From Aquilaria yunnanensis (taxonomy: Eukaryota; Streptophyta; Magnoliopsida; Malvales; Thymelaeaceae), in contig CM077599.1 in NCBI GenBank assembly GCA_039654915.1, forward strand, positions 74,554,001-74,618,000: 64,000 bases of DNA. Reading direction: 5' to 3'. A program made the position numbers and the translations under genes. Numbering within the stretch: position 1 is the first letter of the stretch; each line of letters begins with the position of its first letter. Under the pieces are notes generated by a model. That model saw only the letters and a list, made by a program, of their open reading frames with translations, ran no database searches and was not told the DNA's origin. Positions 46,726-56,620 of the stretch are shown here, piece after piece.

Positions 46726-48098
46726 CTAATCCGAACCACGTACAGGGACGATCTGACAAGAACGGCCCACTTCCTCTTCTACCCCGGGGAGCGCCAACAG
46801 ATCCTCAATAAATTCGAAATCCCAAAACCAAGTTGAACCCACATCACGGTTCCCGTCGGAAACTCCGTCGTCATTCACCGGAGCTACAGACTGCTGAGGG
46901 GGAGAGACATCAGCGGCCACCCAGGCCAAGAGTGTGTCAGCCATCTGGTTCAGCGGCTGCCCGGAAGCCGTAATCGAGGAGTTCTCAGGCAAACTGGAGT
47001 GCTCTTGACCGTCGGAGGCGGAGTCGGAGTGGTAGAGATAGTCCATGATGTCGGCGGTGTGGTCTCCGTCGCTGCCGTCGCTGTCCGATGGTGGCCTCAG
47101 GAGTCCGAAACGGATCCAAGATTTGATCGAGTCGAGGCTCTGCAAGGTGGTGAACCTAGCGGCTAGCTTGTTGAGGACCTCCTTCGCGGATGTGCGCTTC
47201 CGCTTTGACAATGGCGGCTGCTCCGCTGGCTGGTCGGCTTCCGACGGCGAGTCTTGACCATCGCAGCCCAACACTGCCGGCTTGTGGGTCACCGGGTCAA
47301 TGCCGTTCTCAAGCAGGCGTTTCTTGATGTGCGCGTTCCAGTAATTCTTAATCTCATTGTCCGTCCGCTCTGGTAGCTGCCTCGCAATGGCTGCCCACCT
47401 AAACAAAAATCAACCAAAAAATCGGTTTTGTATTTTAGTTAAAATAATTTTATATTAATAGGTAGAGAACTTTAGATTCAGATACCCTTCAGTTTTGCAA
47501 ATGTCAAACCTTTTCATCCTTTTTAACTAAAACTTAATTTAAGTATATTCATATTATTTTATATTGTAAAAAAATTCTTAAAAGACTCTAGTTTTTAAAG
47601 TACAATTTTTCATATAAAAATTTATATTTTCATAAGAAATTATAAAAATAAATAATAAATTAATTATTATGAATAGTAAAGGGGCAAATTTTATGAGACA
47701 GTATTATGTTTTATATTTTAGTTTTAATATGATTTTTAAAACCTGTTCCCCAGTTGAGCATGGAGTTTAATTATCATCTCTTCCTCTTGTGGGGTGAAGG
47801 AGCCTCTCTTGATCCCTGGCCTAAGATAGTTGGTCCATCTCAATCTACAGCTCTTCCCACATCGTTGGAGATCTAAATTAGACGAGCATTTACAATACAA
47901 GTCAACCCAAGACCAGGAAATCCACGTCTTCCAGAAACTGGTAAAGCAACATTTCACCCACTCACCGGCCTTGACCGGCAGCGAACGCCAGCCTCCTTCG
48001 CCGTGTTTTTGGACATAAGCTATGAGCTTCTGGTCCTCCTCCGCCGTCCAAGATCCCTTCCTCACATCGTCCACAATGCAGCATGGGAGCTTCCCCAT
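46726..48098 (-). CDS. R2R3-MYB transcription factor (three exons)
   Basis: A nuclear DNA-binding regulator. Exons: 48098-47966, 47872-47743, 47398-46726; splice sites are GT/AG and phases agree, giving about 311 residues. The start MGKLPCC is the usual R2R3-MYB N-terminus. R2 has the three regular Trp ([23 protein letters not shown]) and R3 has F, W, W ([28 protein letters not shown]). Both intron positions are the standard ones for this family. The Gly normally at the first splice junction is Asp ([10 protein letters not shown]). After [11 protein letters not shown] the C-terminus is acidic, with [15 protein letters not shown] as a likely activation motif. I could not assign a subgroup. A probable TATA box lies about 105 bp upstream and a MULE ends about 65 bp beyond it. 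Confidence 0.93.
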
Positions 48099-48113
48099 TT
48101 CCCTAACAACTTC

Positions 48114-48147
<34 letters not shown>
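48114..48147 (-). repeat. (GA/CT)n microsatellite in the MYB 5' UTR
   Basis: About 17 dinucleotide units, read as CT on the sense (minus) strand, lie about 15 bp upstream of the MYB start codon. CT-rich leaders are common in plant genes. Confidence 0.85.
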
Positions 48148-48148
<1 letters not shown>

Positions 48149-48198
48149 AAGAGAGGTTCTTTGTTCCGATGAATGGAACCAAAGTCACAACAGAAGGT

Positions 48199-48209
48199 GT
48201 TATATATAT
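48199..48209 (-). promoter_or_regulatory. Probable TATA box of the MYB gene
   Basis: On the minus strand the sequence CATATATATAACACC lies about 100 bp upstream of the ATG at 48098. It is the only TATA-like site between the start codon and the MULE boundary at 48272, apart from an overlapping TTTATAG a few bases further upstream. Confidence 0.55.
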
Positions 48210-48272
48210 GTCTATAAATGGTAACGGTGACGACGGGAACATGTTTGGGCCAGTCTCCCACTTTTGGAAAAG

Positions 48273-48465
48273 GGGTAAATTGCACGTGCTACCTCCAACC
48301 TTTAATTATTGTTTCTGTTCTAACCCTAACCTTCACTTTGTTCGTTGCTTGTCCCTAACCCAATTAAAACGTTTCATTTTGACCCCTACGTGGACGAAAC
48401 TCGTCAAAATGGACGGCGAACGCCACGTTAATGCTTATGTGGCACCCGAATGTCCACGCTGGCCC
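48273..48465 (+). repeat. MULE terminal inverted repeat, MYB side
   Basis: Inverse match of 53450-53642 at roughly 95 percent identity by eye. It contains a palindromic GCACGTGC with the G-box core CACGTG at 48283-48288, and CCACGTTAATG and CTACGTGG motifs. Confidence 0.9.
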
Positions 48466-49060
48466 AGTAAACACACCAGCCATTAATTTTGGAGATGAAA
48501 AAAATGGGAAAAGAGAGAAAACAGAGGAGGGGGACGTTCAGCAGTTACTGAGCATAGCAGAGTCCAGAGACAGTGGAGAGAGAAGAGAACGAAAGAGAGA
48601 TAGGGTTTGAGAACGAGGAAAAAATTTGACATCGCATGGAGAGAAGATTTGGAATCACGAAGCCGAGAACATGGAAAATAGTAGATAATCGAAAAAAAGA
48701 TAAGAGATTGCCGCAAAAAAATGGTTGCAGGGAAAGTGAAGAGAGATGGGAATGAAGTCTGCCCATAGTACAGTAAGTCTATATGCTTTTATGATTAAGT
48801 GATAGAGAATATTTTAGAGTTGAATGTGGATGTGTGGGGGCGTTGGGGAAGTAAAAGGCGTGGTGGGGTAAGTGGGTGGTATGTGTGTGTCGTATGTGTG
48901 AGTGGCGTGTGTGTATCTGTAGGGGAAGGGGGACCAAATGGGGACCATAGGAGAATATAGAATTATGTGAGAATGGATGGGTGGAATATAAAATATTGGT
49001 GATTAACATAATTAGTATTTTCCATTTGCAGGACCTGGTGATGGTTATTTCCCTGTGAAA

Positions 49061-51800
49061 ATGTACCATGGGGGATTTTTTGGGAAGTTACCATGGAAGG
49101 CCTACATTGAGGGTTCTGTTAACTACTGGGACTATTGTCAATTTGATAGGTTTAGTCTAATAGAGTTGGACAAAATGGTGGAGGAATTAGGTTACTCAGG
49201 GTACATGGATTACTTCTGGTTATATCCAGGGATGCCTCTTGATGATGGTTTAATCCCTCTGAAAGATGAGGCTGATGTGATGCAGATGATAAGGCTTTGC
49301 TTGCCTGAGAATCCTGTTATTGAAATATACATTGTGATAAAGAGTAAAGCAAAGATGATTAAGGATGAGTTGGCATTTCTAAGGAAAATTAAAGAACATA
49401 TTAGTCCTAAGAAGGCTGTCATAGAAGAAATTGTTGAAGAGGGTGATGAAAGTTGTCCACAATCAAGGAAGAAGTGTGCTACATTTGTAAGCAAACAAAA
49501 ATGTGAAAGTAGCCAAAGAAAAGCACTGACATGGGTTGTGGAGGAGAATGAAGAGAAAATGTTGGGAAGAGATGTTGAAGAGGGTAATGTAAATGCTGAA
49601 GTGAATGTGGCAGCTGAGAATGTTGAGGTGGAAGATGAGCATGAGGTAGGATGTGAGAATGTTGAAGTCAATAATAAGGCTGAAGATGAGGAAATGGAAA
49701 GATCAGATACTACCCCAGTGGGTAGTAGCAATAAGGATGATGAAGGGGATGATGGGGATGATAGTGAAGCAACCACAGAGGATGCAGACTATGAGCCTAA
49801 TTCTGGAACAGAAAGTTGTGAGATAGAGTTTGAGGAGTCAGACAATGACATCGGACAGGAAGATAATGACATGGCTGGCCATATTCGAAGAACTAGGGTA
49901 GAAAGTAGTAAAGGGAAGAATTCATGTATGGACTTTGATGATTTGCAAAGTATATACTCAGATAGTGATGAAGGTGATAGGTACCCAAGTTTCAATGAGA
50001 GGTCTGACATAAGTGACCCTAAGTTCCTTTTGGGTCAGAAGTTCACCTCCTTTGATGTGTTGAGAAAAGCAATACAGACTTATGGAATTAAGTCAAGGTG
50101 TGAAGTAAGGGTTGTGAAGAGTGAGAAACGTAGGCTGAGGGCCAAATGTGCAGAGGGGTGTCCTTGGACATTATATGCTACACCTGTTGAAGGTGGCATG
50201 GTGCAAATAAAAACATACATTAGTGACCACAGTTGCATCAAGGTCTTCAAGTCTAAGCATACCAAGTTTGGCTGGATTGCTCAGACATATCTAAAAAATG
50301 TAAGGTCTGACCCTGATATTTCCATAACAGCACTAAGGGATCAGATTAAGAGGGATTTCAACTTAGATGTCCCTAGGACAAAAGTATGGAGAGGGATTAA
50401 GAAGGCGCTTCAGATTATAAAAGGTGATGAGAAAATACAATTTGCCAAGTTGGCTGATTATGGGGGTGAGCTCAGAATGACTAATCCTGGAACTATGTTC
50501 AAGCTGCGTCTTGAAAATTTAGTATTTCAGATGGTGTTCATATGTCTGGAGGCATGTAAGGAAGGGTTCCTTGCTGGATGCAGGCCTATAATTGGTGTGG
50601 ATGGCTGTTTTCTCAAAGGTCATTATGGGGGTCAACTTCTTGCTGCTGTTGGTTTGGATGCAAATGATTGCATCTTCCCAATAGCCTATGCTAGGGTGGA
50701 GGTTGAATCATTTGATTCATGGCATTGGTTCCTTAGTCTGTTGGGTGAGAAATTGGGTATAGGCGAAGCAAATAGCAGAGACTGGACCATCACTTTTGAT
50801 AGACAAAAGGTAAAATCTTGGTAATTTTATATAGGGATTGCTTATATCACTTCCTTTAATATTTATTATGGCATTCTTTTTAATGTAGGGATTACTTCCA
50901 GCAGTGCATGAGTTGTTTCCTGAAGCAGAGCACAGATTCTGTGTACGCCATCTCTATAACAACTTCAAGAGTGTCCACCCCGGAGGTGTGCTAAAAGAGT
51001 TGGTTTGGTCAGCAGCAACAAGTAGTTATGTGGCAGAGTTCAACATGTATATGGAGAGGATTAAGGTAGCGGATAAGAATGCTTGGGAATGGTTGACTTC
51101 TGTTCCTCCAAAACACTAGTCAAGGGCACATTTCAGAGAGTATTGTAAGTGTGATATCCTCCTAAATAATATCTGTGAGTGTTTTAACAGATTTATCTTA
51201 GATGTTAGGGACAAACCAATTTTAACAATGCTAGAGATTGTTAGAACCAAATTAATGGTGAGGATTGCAAATAGAATGAAGGCAATAGAGAGTTATACAG
51301 GGGTTGTGTGTCCAAGGATAGTCAAAAAGTTAAATAAGTCAATGGAACATTCTGGTTGGTGTATCCCTGTGGATTCTGGAGGATCACAGTGCCAAGTTAG
51401 CACACCTAATGGGCAGTTTGTGGTTGACCTGGCAAATCACACTTGTAGCTGCAGAAAGTGGCAGTTGAGTGGAATTCCATGTGCACATGCTTGCTCTGCC
51501 ATTGGAAACAACAGAGCGACAATAGAGGACTATGTTCATTCATGCTATAAGAAAGAGACATGTGCAAGGATTTATGCACATGTAATAAATCCTATAACTA
51601 GTATGGAGCAGTGGCAGGATGAACACCATAACCCTATCGAACCCCCTAAATTGGGAAAGATTAAAAGAGGCCGGAAGCAAAAAAGGAGGAGGAAGGAAGA
51701 AGGTGAACGTGAAAATGCAACTAAGATGCGAAGATTTGGTATGAAAATGCATTGTAGTGTTTGCAGAGAGGAGGGTCATACGAAAAGGACATGCAAATGA
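49061..51800 (+). pseudogene. MuDR-type MULE transposase with one nonsense codon
   Basis: Exons 49061-50809 and 50889-51800 (donor AAAG|GTAAAA, acceptor TGTAG|GG) give 886 codons. Order: PB1-like N-terminus (MYHGGFFGKLPWKAY); a long acidic linker (about residues 135-325); the MuDR DNA-binding region (FTSFDVLRKAIQTYGIKSRC, with CAEGCPWTLYA); the MULE DDE domain (PIIGVDGCFLKGHYGGQLLA, then ELFPEAEHRFCVRHLYNNF); the SWIM finger CSCRKWQLSGIPCAHACSAI; and a CCHC knuckle CSVCREEGHTKRTC. A TAG at 51117-51119 replaces the Trp expected after PPKH; the frame is otherwise uninterrupted. The first in-frame ATG (49061) follows a GCAG acceptor-like site, so a short 5' exon may exist. A single base change separates this gene from an open frame. 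Confidence 0.9.
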
Positions 51801-51930
51801 GGAGAGGGAACAAAGGTGGCAGGAACCAAAGGTGGAAGAAGGAAGAAACTCCATGTACAATCTAACTCCCTATACTGTTTTGGTTTGAAAAAGATTAACT
51901 GTCACAACATACACTTTGTATGAATTGTAG

Positions 51931-52143
51931 ACTTGAAGGAACACAAGCAGCCAACCAGCAGAGACAAGCAGCACTAGGGTTATTCAGGAACAAAATGACA
52001 CTAGAGCACAATCTCAGCCAATTGGTCAGTCAACTGGTTCTGAATTCCTTAGACTCAACAACAATGTGCTCCCTTCAATGAGACAAACAAGGGGCCGACC
52101 AAGAAAGGAGGCAGCAGCCAAAGGGATAGGCTCTTCAGCTTAG
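51931..52143 (+). pseudogene. Probable 3' exon of the MULE transposase (AT-hook), frameshifted
   Basis: After a TTGTAG acceptor one frame reads TQAANQQRQAALG, then shifts by one base to IQEQNDTRAQSQPIGQSTGS and ends MRQTRGRPRKEAAAKGIG, SSA, stop. RGRPRK is an AT-hook, and such Gln-rich, AT-hook tails occur in plant MULE proteins. The donor linking it to the previous exon is unclear because a TGA ends the zinc-knuckle frame at 51800. Confidence 0.5.
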
Positions 52144-52786
52144 AATGTGTCATATTTAGGAATTCTATTTTGTCTGGAGAAGTTGTGGTTTGTTTAGTAC
52201 AATTCTAATGACTTGTTTTTTTAGTACAGTACAGATGACGTTGTTTTGGTTATGGAATGATGTAGTAGTGTTCAATGAGGTTCAAGTTGATGTTTTTTGG
52301 GTTGTGAGATGATGAGGTTGTTTAGAAGTTGGAGTCAAACACTTGATATATCTATAATCATTCCTAATTATATGAAATTATGTCTTTCTTTTCACTTTGT
52401 TCTATCATCACAAATTTTCATTCTATGGGGACATCGCAGAAGCATCAAACAAATAACGTTCTGAAGTTAAGGGGTACAAATTACATTTGTTATATCAAGT
52501 TGGTGTTAAGTTTGAAACCACAACATAAAAACAGGGTCTGAAATGGAACACGTTAAAAACATTGGGTGCAATTAAATTATATGATACAAAAATTAGGGTC
52601 CATAATGAAACACATTAAAAGCTAAAGGTCCAAAATGGAACATACATATAACCAGTTCATCCAGCCTACACCACCATTCTCATCCAGCAGCAGCCCACAA
52701 GATCTGACCCTACATGCAGCAGCCCCACCCAAAAACACATAAAACCCCCTACATACAGCACCCCCACCCAAAAACACATCAACCAA

Positions 52787-53207
52787 CTAGCCTTTTACAA
52801 CCACAGCTACAAGCACGCCTACAAGCACCACCAACCACAGCTTTAACCGTCTAGTTACTGCCTTCTGCTCTTTTAGCTGCTCTTCGGTCCTCCGAATCTG
52901 CCTGAGCAATCCGCTAACAACGTCTCTCATCCTGCTTGACACAGGTGAATCGTACCAATAAAAAAACCCACAATTCTCAGCTCCCTTTGCAACATATTTT
53001 ACCAAAAAACAACAAAAAAACAGAGCACATCGTGTCAGAACATCTTTTCCCCATCATAATGCAATACAAGAACAAATTTGACGGAATATGTCTTATCCTA
53101 TAATTGTTGCATCTGTAGAACCTTCGTCCTAGATTAGCTTCTATCCACGATGTTGCCAGGGTTGCAGGAGTCCCACACGAACAGATCCTCGGCCCTTTTC
53201 CCTCCAT
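52787..53207 (-). CDS. GRF-type zinc-finger protein carried by the MULE, possibly splice-damaged
   Basis: Read on the minus strand from ATG 53207: ICSCGTPATLATSWIEANLG, then RRFYRCNNYR, the first part of a GRF zinc finger; exon 2 (from 52984) completes it with AENCGFFYWYD. The rest holds a coiled-coil-like LLRQIRRTEEQLKEQKAVTR and a hydrophobic C-terminal anchor (LWLVVLVGVLVAVVV). This architecture matches small plant proteins annotated as At1g43920-like, often found near MULEs. The expected donor after NNYR reads GGATAAGA rather than GTAAGA, so splicing may fail. It faces the transposase gene tail to tail. Its role in transposition, if any, is unknown; GRF fingers elsewhere bind single-stranded DNA. 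Confidence 0.65.
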
Positions 53208-53449
53208 TTACGCTTAATTAAAACTACGAACGACCCCAATAGAATAAAAGCTTGGTAAATCCCTAGATCTCCAGTTCCTCCCTTCTTCCTAATTTATGGC
53301 CTATTACGTTCACATTTCTGCTGTGGATGGGGGTGGATCGTGGATGGCTGCAATTATAGCATTTCACTCGCTAACAAAATCACAAACCTCCTTTTGGAGG
53401 GAAAATTTCGAGCCATCGAATCCACGTTGGCGTCATTACTCCACTTAAT

Positions 53450-53642
53450 GGGCCAGCGTGGACATTCGGGTGCCACATAAGCATTAACGTGGCATTCGTC
53501 GTCCATTTAGACGAGTTTCGTCCACGTAGGGGTCGAAATGAAATGTTTTAATCGGGTTAGGGACATGCAACGAACAAAGTGAAGGTTAGGGTTAGAATAG
53601 AAACAATAATTAAAGGTTAGGGGTAGCACGTGCAATTTACCC
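53450..53642 (-). repeat. MULE terminal inverted repeat, distal
   Basis: Inverse match of 48273-48465, ending GGGTAGCACGTGCAATTTACCC-like, with the same CACGTG palindrome. Confidence 0.9.
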
Positions 53643-53651
53643 TTCAAAAAA

Positions 53652-54417
53652 GAAAGGACCTGTGCATAATTATTTTCACCTAGCAGTTGTGTGTGTGGCC
53701 TTTAATACTTTGATCTATTGCTGACCGCAACCAAGCGGTATGCAGTCCATGTTTTTTTGCATTTTTTCATTCTTTTGTGCGAAGTACTGAGATATATTGT
53801 AATATTTCACAGTATTTCGTCCATCCATTATCTTTTATGTACATTTTATTAAAATATTACGATATACCATAAAACATTTGCAAGGTATGTACAATGACAT
53901 TATAGTTTTTGCGGGGCATATCTGATATATATTTTTTTCTGTCATTTTATATCAAAATATCATGCATAAATATGTAAAATAGTAAAATATAATTAATACG
54001 CATAAATATATTACTCTCAATTGTAAAATTTTTTAACTCAACCAAAATTCTATGACATGAGATGAATATATTACTTTTACAGAACAAGTGAGGACAGAAA
54101 CTTCAGATTTTTAGTTGTCTATGAACTCAATATGGTATTCGAAATTGTATTGTTATTATCAGAGTATTGTTATTTTCCTCATATATCAATAAAGTAGCGA
54201 TTTTTTTAAATAATATTATCTCTCTACATATAACATTTTTTATTTTTCGTATAAAAAAATATCATCCTTCATATATGTTTTATTTATATTTGAGAAATTA
54301 TAATGAAAAAAAAATTAGAATGCATATAAAAAGATGTAAAAAATTTTATTTAATTTTATTTATCTTAAAATAATATTTTAATACTTTCTTTTTAGAGAAA
54401 ACAGTAACAATATATAA
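53652..54417. other. Intergenic, very AT-rich
   Basis: No gene or repeat with recognisable ends. The short open frame at 54167-54373 is low-complexity and not supported. Confidence 0.4.
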
Positions 54418-54419
54418 TA

Positions 54420-54706
54420 CTCTATTTGTTTTAATTTAGATGAAACTTATTCATTCTTGGGATGTCCCAAAATGTCGAAACAATTCCTCTTTTAAAAAAG
54501 TTTAAACAATTAAATTATCATTTTACACAAAACCCTATAAAAACTTTTTTTTTAATCTCCAATTAATCTTTCATTGCATAAAACTCAAAAAAAAAAATTT
54601 TTTAATTATTATTTAAACTTTCACTATATAAAAAAATAACACAAATTATATATACCTTAATTTCCGTATCCATAAAAATATTTCAAATAAATTGGTACGG
54701 ATGGAG
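54420..54706. mobile_element. Mariner/Stowaway-type MITE
   Basis: The 287-bp segment begins CTCTATTTGTTTTAATTTAG and its inverted end begins CTCCATCCGTACCAATTTAT, with TA at both borders (54418-54419 and 54707-54708). Inverted repeats of this CTCCNTCNGT type and a TA duplication identify Tc1/mariner MITEs. It belongs to the same family as 55091-55440. Confidence 0.75.
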
Positions 54707-54769
54707 TATATTTTAAGAATATGAGATGAGCTATGGTTAATAGTAATAATATTTAATACCCTCCTTTTG

Positions 54770-54990
54770 TGTGTATGAAAGCAATGGGTTTTTCCTTTTT
54801 TGTTTTTTTAAACCAGGATCACGTGACGACAAGAAACCGTACAAGAAAAGCCAGGACCATAAGTGGTCCTGTGCGTATTTGTTTTTACCTATTTTTATGT
54901 GTATCAAGGAATGAGTTTTTCTTTTTTTTCTCTTCTAAGCAGCATCACGTGACTGCAGTCACGACTCACGTCAAGAAACACGTACGATGA
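54770..54990. repeat. Tandem diverged repeat with G-box motifs
   Basis: Two adjacent copies (about 54770-54852 and 54899-54990) share TGTGTAT, AATG-GTTTTTC, ATCACGTGAC and CAAGAAAC-CGTAC. The second copy corresponds to 20-125 in the left copy of the large duplicated block. Confidence 0.55.
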
Positions 54991-55090
54991 GAACAAACGG
55001 TGCGTTCACACTAGAATTTATTATTACGTTCTTTTCACATTAAGAATAATTTAATTTTTCATTTTTATTGATTTTTATCAAAACAAATAC

Positions 55091-55440
55091 TCCCTCTCCC
55101 TTAATTTAGATGAAATATACTTATTTTTTAGATATCTAAAAAATTTTGAAACATTTCCTCAGTTAGAAAATTTTAAATAATCAATTTACTATCTTACCCG
55201 TATTTAAACTTTCACTACAAAAAATCCAATAAAGAATATTTTTTTAATTTTCACTCAATCTTTCACTGCACAAAACCTAAAAAATAATATTTTTTAAATT
55301 ATTATTTAAAGTCTTACTATACAAAATCCAAAAAAAAAAAATTTTAGTTTTATGGGTAAAATTAGAAAAATAACATAAATTACATGCACTTTAATCTCCA
55401 TACCCAGAAAAATGTTTCATCTAAATTAGGACAGAGAAAG
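55091..55440. mobile_element. Mariner/Stowaway-type MITE with known empty site
   Basis: Starts CTCCCTCTCCCTTAATTTAG and, inverted, CTTTCTCTGTCCTAATTTAG; TA duplicates at 55089-55090 and 55441-55442. The left copy of the duplicated block has a single TA at the same place (AAACAGATATTATTTG, about 207-222), proving insertion and duplication of TA. Confidence 0.9.
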
Positions 55441-55556
55441 TATTATTTGATAGCTAATATTTAATATAATTTATTATCACTTGAATAAATTTGTTTATGA
55501 AGTAATTGATTTTTTATGAATTTTGAACTTCTTTAAGCACAAACTTCTAAGTGGCA

Positions 55557-56620
55557 CCAATGGTGGCTCCTAGAATTATATCATCTTGGGACAAGTTTTG
55601 TGCTTCATTTATTTAAAAAATTTTCATATTTTCAGTATAATTGGTATTGATGTTGTTTTTTTTTGCTTTAATTCATATCTAAATGACATATAAACACACT
55701 AATATATTCATAAATACAAAACTATATACTTTTTTTTATAGATAGATATTTCTTTTTGCGTGAAAATATATTAACTCATAACTCATTTGCTCTTTTTGAT
55801 TTTTTATGTTTTCCAATATCATTGGAATTGTTCATTTTGCATTGATATGTGTTCTAAAATGTTGTATTTTATAAGATATATATCACTTGTTAACATATTG
55901 CAATATGAGGTAAAAGCAATTAATTGGTATTCTTTTTAGTTTTTAAGAAGTAAAAGAAATAGAGAATTATATATTTATAAACTAAAAAGAAAAGTAATTG
56001 CATAACTTGCGACCTGATAATTATGAAAACAATGTATAATATTTTAATGGTTAGAATTCTACAAGAGAAATATGTCTTATTTTAAATAATAATTATAAAA
56101 TTAACAAAAAAAAGGCAAATATATTAGGATTTCAATATATTAAGTCAAAGAGGATTTTTCTCTATGCAGTTAAAATTTAAAAGATTCATTATCAGATAAA
56201 AATTAAATAAAAATAAATTCATAGAATATAAAAATAGATAATAAATAACAGAACTAATATCTAAAAAAATCTAAAGAACTATTACAATGATAGGTGGGAT
56301 AAGAAGGCATAAAACAAATGCATTTATGTGAAACAGTGAATTTGTTAAGTGGCAATGCAATATTTATAGTTGAATTATAATTGATGTCCTCAATTTACTA
56401 TACATTAGTCAATTAGAGAAGGACAAAATGATATGTTAAAGATTGAAATTTAGTGTATGTTTGTGTGAGCATCATATGGTTCCAAGAAATCCAAAAAATT
56501 TGATGGGATAAATAATAACTGAAGATTTATATTTACCAATTTTGAGCATATATAACCTAACGTTTTCAAGAGTTTAATGGGGGCAATTGCCCCCAATGCC
56601 CCCATTGTTGAACCTCCCAT
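55557..56620. mobile_element. Non-autonomous hAT-like element with known empty site
   Basis: The 1064-bp insertion is flanked by AAGTGGCA (55549-55556) and GAGTGGTA (56621-56628); the left copy has one AAGTGGTA at 326-333. Ends CCAATGGTGGCTCC and, inverted, ATGGGAGGTTC share a hAT-type terminal motif. The interior is AT-rich and non-coding. Confidence 0.8.

Larger units (their letters stand above)
48273..53642 (+). mobile_element. MULE (MuDR type), 5.4 kb, nearly intact
   Basis: Terminal inverted repeats of about 190 bp (48273-48465 and 53450-53642) begin GGGTAAATTGCACGTGCTAC at both ends and differ at only around ten positions, which suggests a young element. Flanking 9-mers TTGGAAAAG (48264-48272) and TTCAAAAAA (53643-53651) share 6 of 9 bases, so the target duplication is eroded or the ends are off by a base. 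It carries a transposase on the plus strand (49061-51800, plus a damaged 3' exon) and a GRF zinc-finger gene on the minus strand (52787-53207), convergent. Its left end is in the promoter of the MYB gene. Confidence 0.9.

Noticed and set aside
49210..49776. A 188-codon open frame on the minus strand
   Set aside because: It is the reverse of the acidic linker of the MULE transposase; Ser-rich composition follows from that.
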